Assembly: GCF_964199755.1 (NCBI RefSeq)
Contig: NC_133896.1
Coordinates: forward strand, 82,241,815 to 82,305,814
Source: Larus michahellis
Lineage: Eukaryota > Chordata > Aves > Charadriiformes > Laridae
Reading direction: 5' to 3'
DNA length: 64,000 nt
Shown here: piece after piece, positions 61,745 to 64,000 of the stretch
How positions within the stretch are numbered: the stretch's first letter is position 1
Layout of the letters: every line of letters starts with the position of its first letter
Notes under the pieces: generated by a model
Database searches by the model: none
The model's input: only the letters and a program-made list of their open reading frames with translations
What the model was told of the DNA's origin: nothing
Made by a program: the position numbers and the translations under genes

Positions 61745-61808
61745 TCACTCCAGAGACTGGACTGATGGTACTTGCTCGCTGACACACCGAAATATCTGCT
61801 TCACTCAG
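61745..61808 (+). other. Candidate non-coding 5' exon of C3AR1
   Basis: The stretch ends TTCACTCAG followed by a strong donor GTAGGT and could be spliced to the acceptor at 63634. An upstream TTGTTTTAG gives a possible acceptor at 61745, or the true start may be further left. C3AR1 is known to have its coding part in one exon preceded by a non-coding exon. The support is splice signals only. Confidence 0.3.
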
Positions 61809-63374
61809 GTAGGTATAATAAGCTGCAGAATTCTGCTTTCCTCTCCAACTTGCAATTTCTTACTCTTCACTCCTGAAAACCTCTCTCTCCCCTCCAGTTC
61901 CCACTTCCATCTTCATAACCGCATAGCAGCCCTTTGAGCACTCTCGAAAACCTAGCGTGGGCAGTACCTACCTTCTTATTGATTCATCCCTCAGTTTGCT
62001 TTGGAGTAGGATTTGTATTAGTATCTTTATCATTCCTCGATTCCCTGTCCTCTTCATACCATCTTCTGTAGCTATAGGGGGAGGCAGCAAGATTTCAGCT
62101 CTTGCAACAATTTTCTCCGGTTGTCTCTGTAGAAGTTGCTTCTGCATATATCAGCAAGACCACGGGAAATAAAACAAACTTGTTAGAATTTAACTTAAGT
62201 CCTCAGTTGCCTTCCAGTGACTTCTTTCACAGCTTTCCTCACCTAAAAGCCTCTTAGCAATCGTTACCAAAAAGTGGTAAATTACTCCGTTTCTTCCTGG
62301 TGAAGCGGTTCTAACGCTTATGCATTGCTCCACATTTAGACTACGTGTTACGCAAAAAGAGGTTGTTGATTTGGATTATTTTATTATTTAAATAATATTG
62401 ACATTTAGTCCTGCACACAATAGTACCTGAATGGCATGTAAGTACTGGCGTCACAGAGGTTAAAATAAAGTCAGGCTGGGTTGTCTTATTCCTGTCTTCT
62501 CAGTTATTTCTGCAGGCTGTATTCAGCTCTTACCTCTGCCGTTTCCTTGCATTGTGGTAATGCTTTTAGGGACCTTTCAGCAACACAACTGTCTTCATTG
62601 ATTCAGCAAGGGTTTGGTTAGCAGGGATTTTATAAACAATTCTATTAATGCCTAAAGAATTGAGATCAGGCTCTTTTTCTCAGTTCTATCTTTACTTTGC
62701 TAGATTTTCTTTACTTTTCTTTCTAAATTTACTAATATCTAAGTCCAAGAATAATTGAGCAATTAAGGTTTTTCCACTACTATTCTTATAGTTTTAAAAC
62801 ACCACTTAAGTATTCTGTGACTCAGCTTCATTGTCTTGCGATGTGACACCTTTTAATGTCTCAAATGGCTCAAGAACATTACTGCTATTACTCTCTTTTA
62901 ATTTTTTCTTTCTACAACTAGATCTCTGTCTGTTCTTCTTAAACCATTCATTTCTTGCCTTTCTCCTCATCAGGATAACTTTCTAAGGAACCAGCAGAGA
63001 GCTCAGAAGAAAAGCGGGGAGAAGGAAGTGCTTACTGAGACTTCCCTAAAAATACCCCTTAGCAAACAGAGTTGCTGTCCCGTCTGTTCTATTTATAATG
63101 TCCAGAAAGTGGAGCAGGATTATTTCATCAAGACAAGCATTGCTTTCTCAACCTAAACCTATTTCACCGATTGTACCAGAAGAAATCCCTTATTTTAAAG
63201 GGAAAAGGAACTAAACTGCTGGCTTAGCATTCTGAAGGAGTGTATACAAAGCTGGAAGTCAGGCAGGAAAGACACCTAGTGATAGTGCGGGCGTGTGAAC
63301 AGAGAGCTTCACTTTAGAGCCGAGACCGAAAAGAACCAGACTGAAATCAAAGGGGTTGGCAGCAATAGGAGAAC

Positions 63375-63402
63375 TTAAGTTTGACCTGTTAAGTTTGACC
63401 TG
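63375..63402 (+). repeat. Perfect 14-base tandem repeat with TGACCT half-sites
   Basis: TTAAGTTTGACCTG occurs twice without a gap, about 240 bases before the C3AR1 start codon. Each unit holds TGACCT, the complement of the nuclear receptor half-site AGGTCA. Binding is only a possibility. Confidence 0.5.
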
Positions 63403-63641
63403 ACAGACAACCCCTGTTTGAACAGTGGGGCTTATGTAGCTTCGCCACCATGAGAATGACAGTGGTGTATAACCGTCGGATTAGTAAGCTTTTAGCACAA
63501 ACTTGTATAGACCCATGCCTTTGCACCCTGACAGCTCTGCACTGTCTCCTGACTCAGAGATGCTTCAGTAGAGATAGAGGGGAATTTGGGGAGGAGGGTG
63601 TGAACTGCCTAATAATTTGCTTTCTGTTTTATAGCTACAGA

Positions 63642-64000
63642 ATGCCTCGGCTCCTGGGTAATAGCAGTTCACGTGAAGAGGCTGCTGTATATTATGCATC
63701 AGGATCCATTGTCTCCATGGCTATCTTCATCATAGTTTTCATTATTGGTATCCCAGGGAATGGATTGGTGATCTGGGTGGCTGGTCTGAAAATGAAAAGG
63801 TCTGTGAACATTATCTGGTTCCTAAACCTTGCTGCGGCTGACTTCATGTGCTGCTTGTCCTTGCTGTTTTCCATTGTTCACCTGGCCCTCCGTGAACACT
63901 GGCCGTATGGTTGGTTCCTCTGCAAAGTCATTCCATCGGTCATAATCTTCACCATGTTTGCTAGCGTCTTCATACTCGTGGCCATCAGCATTGACCGCTG
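63642..64000 (+). CDS. C3AR1: C3a anaphylatoxin chemotactic receptor (5' part, cut by window edge)
   Basis: The open frame starts [20 protein letters not shown] and runs to the window end, 119 codons plus two bases. It shows TM1 with [16 protein letters not shown] (Asn 1.50), TM2 with [13 protein letters not shown] (Asp 2.50), the ECL1 tryptophan and TM3 cysteine ([10 protein letters not shown]), and the TM3 end SIDRC in place of DRY. Human C3AR1 shares GNGLVLWVAGLKM, WPYG and SLDRC at the same places. An NSS glycosylation site lies in the short N-tail. Family knowledge: a G-protein-coupled receptor for complement C3a on myeloid cells, with an unusually long second extracellular loop that would lie beyond the window. 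The ATG follows an acceptor (TTTTATAG at 63634) closely, as expected for a gene with all coding sequence in one exon. Divergent to NECAP1, as in human. FPR or C5AR family is less likely. Confidence 0.92.
   Translation, partial: MPRLLGNSSSREEAAVYYASGSIVSMAIFIIVFIIGIPGNGLVIWVAGLKMKRSVNIIWFLNLAAADFMCCLSLLFSIVHLALREHWPYGWFLCKVIPSVIIFTMFASVFILVAISIDR

Larger units (their letters stand above)
60201..63633. other. Upstream region of C3AR1
   Basis: No coding exon seen. It should contain the C3AR1 promoter and non-coding 5' exon(s); one candidate lies at 61745-61808. Otherwise AT-rich with no named repeat. Confidence 0.4.

Overview
The window looks like nuclear DNA of a bird. It is full of CR1 LINE copies, with typical avian CR1 3' ends and 5' truncation, plus two solo-LTR-like fossils. 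Genes are intron-rich and all the recognisable ones are vertebrate. No tRNA, rRNA or CRISPR was seen. The exact species cannot be told from the sequence.

Three vertebrate genes lie in the order CLEC4A-like (minus strand), NECAP1 (minus), C3AR1 (plus). From general knowledge, human 12p13 carries C3AR1, NECAP1 and CLEC4A in the same relative order and orientation, so this is a conserved immune/endocytic neighbourhood. I assembled NECAP1 as eight coding exons (274 aa, 48518-53689) starting in a CpG-rich promoter with a run of YY1-like sites. I assembled the CLEC4A/DCIR-like gene as five exons (205 aa, 25584-32391): an ITIM tail, one membrane segment and a three-exon C-type lectin domain (CTLD). 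C3AR1 runs off the right edge after its third transmembrane helix.

The left 25 kb is a decayed lectin cluster. One intact three-exon CTLD cassette (3207-4159) has no visible membrane or tail exon. Broken lectin exons lie near 6.8, 19.9 and 20.5 kb. The intact cassette and the CLEC4A-like gene are about 98% alike across their first CTLD exon and following intron, yet very different in the second and third exons, which suggests gene conversion or recombination. A nearly full-length CR1 (6815-11115, plus) and a long CR1 (14002-16970, minus) form a large inverted pair inside this cluster.

The middle (32.4-48.5 kb) is gene-poor, with a short CR1, two solo-LTR-like fossils and simple repeats. The right part (54.2-63.6 kb) is the spacer between the NECAP1 promoter and C3AR1 and holds two CR1 copies. 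All exon models come from reading frames, splice signals and remembered family sequences; no database search was possible.
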